DNA from: Chloroflexota bacterium
GTDB taxonomy: Bacteria > Chloroflexota > Limnocylindria > Limnocylindrales > CSP1-4
Length of the DNA stretch: 37,981 nucleotides
Direction: 5' to 3'
Assembly: GCA_017881915.1 (NCBI GenBank)
Contig: JADGQK010000023.1
Coordinates: 1-37,981, forward strand
The notes under the pieces: generated by a model
Told to the model about the DNA's origin: nothing
The model's input: the letters and a program-made list of their open reading frames with translations, nothing else
Databases searched by the model: none
Shown here: positions 35,999-37,981 of the stretch, one piece after another
Layout of the letters: every line of letters starts with the position of its first letter
How positions within the stretch are numbered: position 1 is the stretch's first letter
Translations under genes and position numbers: made by a program

Positions 35999-36388
35999 AT
36001 GCCCACCCTGTCACCTGTCCACCTGATCATCATCCTGATCATTGCCCTGATCGTCATCGGCCCGGGCAAGCTGCCGGAGGTCGGGGCGGCCCTGGGCAAG
36101 AGCATCAAGGAGTTCCGCAAGGCTGCCAGCGATATCACCGATTCGACGCATGTCGATGCGGCCGCGGCGCCGGTCGCCAGCGCTGCTGCGCTGGTACCCG
36201 CACCGCCGCCGGCGGCGTACGTGCCCCCGGCTCCGGTCACTCCGCCTCCGGCTCCGGCGGCCGACGCAGCGCCGAGCCCGATCGTGGCAGCCCCCGCCCT
36301 GGCGACGCCGACGCCAGTGGCCGCGCCCGATTCCACGATGGCCCCTCAGGCCGCCCCCGAGTCGACGAGCCCACAGTCCGCATCCTGA
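35999..36388 (+). CDS. tatA: Twin-arginine translocase subunit TatA
   Basis: TatA forms the pore-like oligomer of the Tat pathway, which exports folded proteins. The 129-residue protein begins with a short outer end, a membrane helix (about 8-22, [19 protein letters not shown]), the hinge GPGKLPEVG and the amphipathic helix [17 protein letters not shown]. The first 50 residues match the family well. Residues 55-129 are an Ala/Pro/Val/Thr-rich tail without charge pattern; in TatA this part is cytoplasmic and dispensable. TatA rather than TatB is favoured by the short conserved part and the single copy next to tatC. ATG 35999 has GAGG 10 bases upstream. A TTG 6 bases earlier is possible but less likely. 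Confidence 0.93.
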   Translation: MPTLSPVHLIIILIIALIVIGPGKLPEVGAALGKSIKEFRKAASDITDSTHVDAAAAPVASAAALVPAPPPAAYVPPAPVTPPPAPAADAAPSPIVAAPALATPTPVAAPDSTMAPQAAPESTSPQSAS

Positions 36389-36424
36389 CCTGGGCGTCGG
36401 ACGCGGGTGGATTGACACTGTCCG

Positions 36425-37189
36425 ATGGCCGATGAAACGCTGCCGGCCGGGTCCGCTCCTGGCGTGACCGCGCCGGTGGCGAGTGGCCCTGTCGAGGTCG
36501 CGCTGATGCCCCTCCTCGACCATCTCAACGAACTCCGCAACCGGGTCTTCAAGGCGATCCTGGCGATCCTCGTCGCCAGTGGCTTCGGCTGGTTTGCGGC
36601 CACGACGGTACGCAATTACCTGCTCGACCAGCTACCCGGCCACAAGGCCCAGGTCCTCGGCCCGGGTGATGCCTTCTTCATCCAGATCAAGATCTCCCTG
36701 ACGATCGGGGTGATCCTGGCGATGCCGGTCCTGCTCTACCAGCTGTGGGCATTCATCGCCCCCGGCCTAACGCCGGCCGAGCGGCGGACGATCCGGCCGT
36801 GGATTCCCCTGGCCCTCCTGCTCTTCGCGATCGGGGTCGGGATCGCCTACATCGTCCTGCCCTTCGCGATCGCCTTCCTGCTCGGCTTCACCGACAGCCA
36901 GCTCGTCAACGGGATCGCGGCGACGCCGTACTTCGACTTCGTGACGACCCTCTTCCTGGCCTTCGGCCTGATCATGGAGTTTCCGATCATCCTCTACTCG
37001 CTGTCACTGGTCGGGATCATCACGTCGGCCTGGATGTCGAAGAACCGGCGGATCCTGCTCCTCGGCGTCGCCGCCTTCGCGTTCATCGTCACCCCCGGCG
37101 GTGACCTCGTCAGCCCAACGGTCCTGGCGGTCACGATGATCATCCTGACCGAGCTCACCCGACTCGCAATCAAGCGATCGGGCCGATGA
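36425..37189 (+). CDS. tatC: Twin-arginine translocase subunit TatC
   Basis: TatC is the receptor for twin-arginine signal peptides, a six-helix membrane protein. The 254-residue protein has a non-conserved N-terminus (about 1-28), then the conserved MPLLDHLNELRNRVFKAI, the first loop and LGPGDAFFIQIKISL. These are followed by MPVLLYQLWAFIAPGLTPAERR, PYFDFVTTLFLAFGLIMEFPI and FAFIVTPGGDLVSPTVLAVTMIILTEL. All six membrane helices can be located. It starts 36 bases after tatA. A GACACT sequence five bases before the ATG may be a weak internal promoter, but read-through from tatA is expected. The stop overlaps the rapZ ATG by 4 bases (ATGA). Confidence 0.95.
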   Translation: MADETLPAGSAPGVTAPVASGPVEVALMPLLDHLNELRNRVFKAILAILVASGFGWFAATTVRNYLLDQLPGHKAQVLGPGDAFFIQIKISLTIGVILAMPVLLYQLWAFIAPGLTPAERRTIRPWIPLALLLFAIGVGIAYIVLPFAIAFLLGFTDSQLVNGIAATPYFDFVTTLFLAFGLIMEFPIILYSLSLVGIITSAWMSKNRRILLLGVAAFAFIVTPGGDLVSPTVLAVTMIILTELTRLAIKRSGR

Positions 37190-37981
37190 CGGAGCGGCTC
37201 CCCGCCGCCGACCTTGCGCCGGGCCCTGCCGGGCAGGGCGGTCGGACAGGGCCCGGCGCCAGGCCCGAGGTGGACCAGCACATCGTCATCCTCAGCGGGC
37301 TATCAGGGGCCGGCAAGACGGCCGCGACCAAGCTCTTCGAGGATCTCGGCTATACCTGCGTCGACAACCTGCCCGGTGAGCTGCTTCCTGGACTGGCCGA
37401 GCTCGTGTCCGGGGACCGCGACCGGTTCGACCGGGTGGCCATCGTCCTGGACGTGCGCGCCGGCGATGCCTCGCTGGCCCTGGCCGCTGTGCGGGGCGCC
37501 CTCGAGGGCCGGGGGATCCGGCCCCAGGTGTTCTTCCTCGAGGCTCGCGACGAAGTCCTGATCCGGCGCTTCTCCGAGACTCGCCATCGCCATCCGCTGG
37601 CCGACCAGCGCGGGATCGCCAGCTCGATCGCGGAGGAGCGCCGGGTGCTCGATCCCGTGCGCGATGAGGCGGATGTCGTCGTCGACACGTCGGACCTCTC
37701 GCTGCGCGAGCTGCGCGAACGGATCTTCGCCCACCTGGGTGAGCAGGAGGCGACCGATCGACTCGCGATCCAGCTGATCAGCTTCGGCTTCAAGTACGGC
37801 GTGCCGCTCGAGGCCGACCTCGTCTTCGATGTCCGGTTCATGCAGAACCCCTACTACATCGAGGAGCTGCGGCAGCTGTCCGGCCTGACCGAGGCGGTCC
37901 GCAACTACGTCCTTGGCCAGCCGGTGACAGAGCGGTTCCTCGCCTTCATGCACGAATTCCTGGCCTTCGCCATCCCGGCCT
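37186..37981 (+). CDS. rapZ: RapZ/YvcJ family nucleotide-binding protein (3' part outside the window)
   Basis: This is a P-loop protein of the RapZ (YvcJ, UPF0042) family; 265 codons are visible before the window ends. The Walker A motif is GLSGAGKT (38-45). Family blocks follow: LFEDLGYTCVDNLPGELLP, FLEARDEVLIRRFSETRHRHPL and, in the C-terminal domain, ISFGFKYGVPLEADLVFDVRFMQNPYY. In E. coli RapZ binds small RNAs and guides RNase E; in Gram-positives the gene usually precedes yvcK and whiA, which may lie just beyond the window. The start is uncertain. ATG 37186 overlaps the tatC stop but gives a 28-residue Gly/Pro-rich extension encoded by a strong inverted repeat. GTG 37270 would begin one residue before DQHIVILSG, the usual family start. 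Confidence 0.93.
   Translation, partial: MTERLPAADLAPGPAGQGGRTGPGARPEVDQHIVILSGLSGAGKTAATKLFEDLGYTCVDNLPGELLPGLAELVSGDRDRFDRVAIVLDVRAGDASLALAAVRGALEGRGIRPQVFFLEARDEVLIRRFSETRHRHPLADQRGIASSIAEERRVLDPVRDEADVVVDTSDLSLRELRERIFAHLGEQEATDRLAIQLISFGFKYGVPLEADLVFDVRFMQNPYYIEELRQLSGLTEAVRNYVLGQPVTERFLAFMHEFLAFAIPA
37216..37259 (+). promoter_or_regulatory. 13-bp perfect inverted repeat with a competing inner hairpin at the start of rapZ
   Basis: GCGCCGGGCCCTG (37216-37228) pairs perfectly with CAGGGCCCGGCGC (37247-37259). An alternative hairpin, CCCTGC-CGG-GCAGGG (37224-37238), uses part of the left arm, so the two exclude each other. If rapZ starts at GTG 37270 this lies in the tatC-rapZ gap and could be a terminator or attenuator. 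If it starts at 37186 it is inside the first codons. No U-tract follows. Confidence 0.5.

Noticed and set aside
36412-36424. TTGACA just before tatC as a -35 element
   Set aside because: It is only 8 bases from the start codon, so no -10 element can follow. The overlapping GACACT is at most a weak -10 candidate.

Overview
The window is very GC-rich chromosomal DNA, densely packed with housekeeping genes. Start codons are often GTG, and genes are commonly joined by ATGA, GTGA or 1-base TGATG overlaps. The mix of genes (long DnaE with PHP domain, UvrB with a long tail, TatA-TatC-RapZ order, SecD/SecF as separate proteins, TANNNT -10 elements next to start codons) fits a GC-rich non-proteobacterial lineage. 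My best guess is Chloroflexota of the Limnocylindria/Ellin6529 type, with Actinobacteriota as the alternative. This placement is inferred from protein character and gene order; no search was run.

Layout. 1-469 shows no gene. 470-4288 is dnaE (replicative polymerase alpha subunit). 4332-6194 holds three minus-strand genes: a TerB-like protein, a small Ser/Ala/Pro-rich lipoprotein and a membrane-anchored SGNH hydrolase. A strong perfect hairpin lies between the first two. A SnoaL/NTF2-like protein (6373-6825) converges on a tryptophanase (6844-8220, minus). A compositionally milder stretch (about 8221-9874) carries a FemAB/GNAT-like acyltransferase and ends at the 3' end of a tRNA-Leu(CAA) gene (9875-9960, minus). 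An ECF sigma factor and its probable membrane anti-sigma partner follow (10219-11667).

The core is a DNA-maintenance block. polA, mutM, an ABC-F ATPase, coaE and a pentapeptide-repeat protein form one overlapping plus-strand operon (11758-19168). uvrB (19257-21647), uvrA (21697-24783) and a small unknown gene come next. A UvrD-like helicase lies on the minus strand (25249-26874), and uvrC (27361-29211) is divergent from it. Damage recognition and incision (UvrABC), a helicase candidate for excision, repair synthesis (Pol I), oxidised-base removal (MutM), RecJ and the replicase are therefore encoded within about 33 kb.

The last part is envelope and export: secD-secF, then recJ, a membrane-anchored beta-propeller protein and pyrF in one overlapping run, then tatA, tatC and the start of rapZ, which runs off the window.

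The most informative regulatory signal is an 18-base element, AGAACRCCTGTWCKGTTC, upstream of both uvrB and uvrA. In both cases it lies exactly 30 bases ahead of a TANNNT -10 element. It contains the GAAC-N4-GTTC core of a Gram-positive-type LexA box (exact for uvrB, one mismatch for uvrA). Several genes (dnaE, tnaA, uvrA, uvrC, secD) have a TANNNT element only 6-9 bases before the start codon and no Shine-Dalgarno, which suggests leaderless mRNAs. Others (terB-like, SnoaL-like, sigma factor, polA) have a -10 element, a 30-50 base leader and a purine-rich ribosome site. I found no CRISPR array, insertion sequence, prophage or clear novel defence system.
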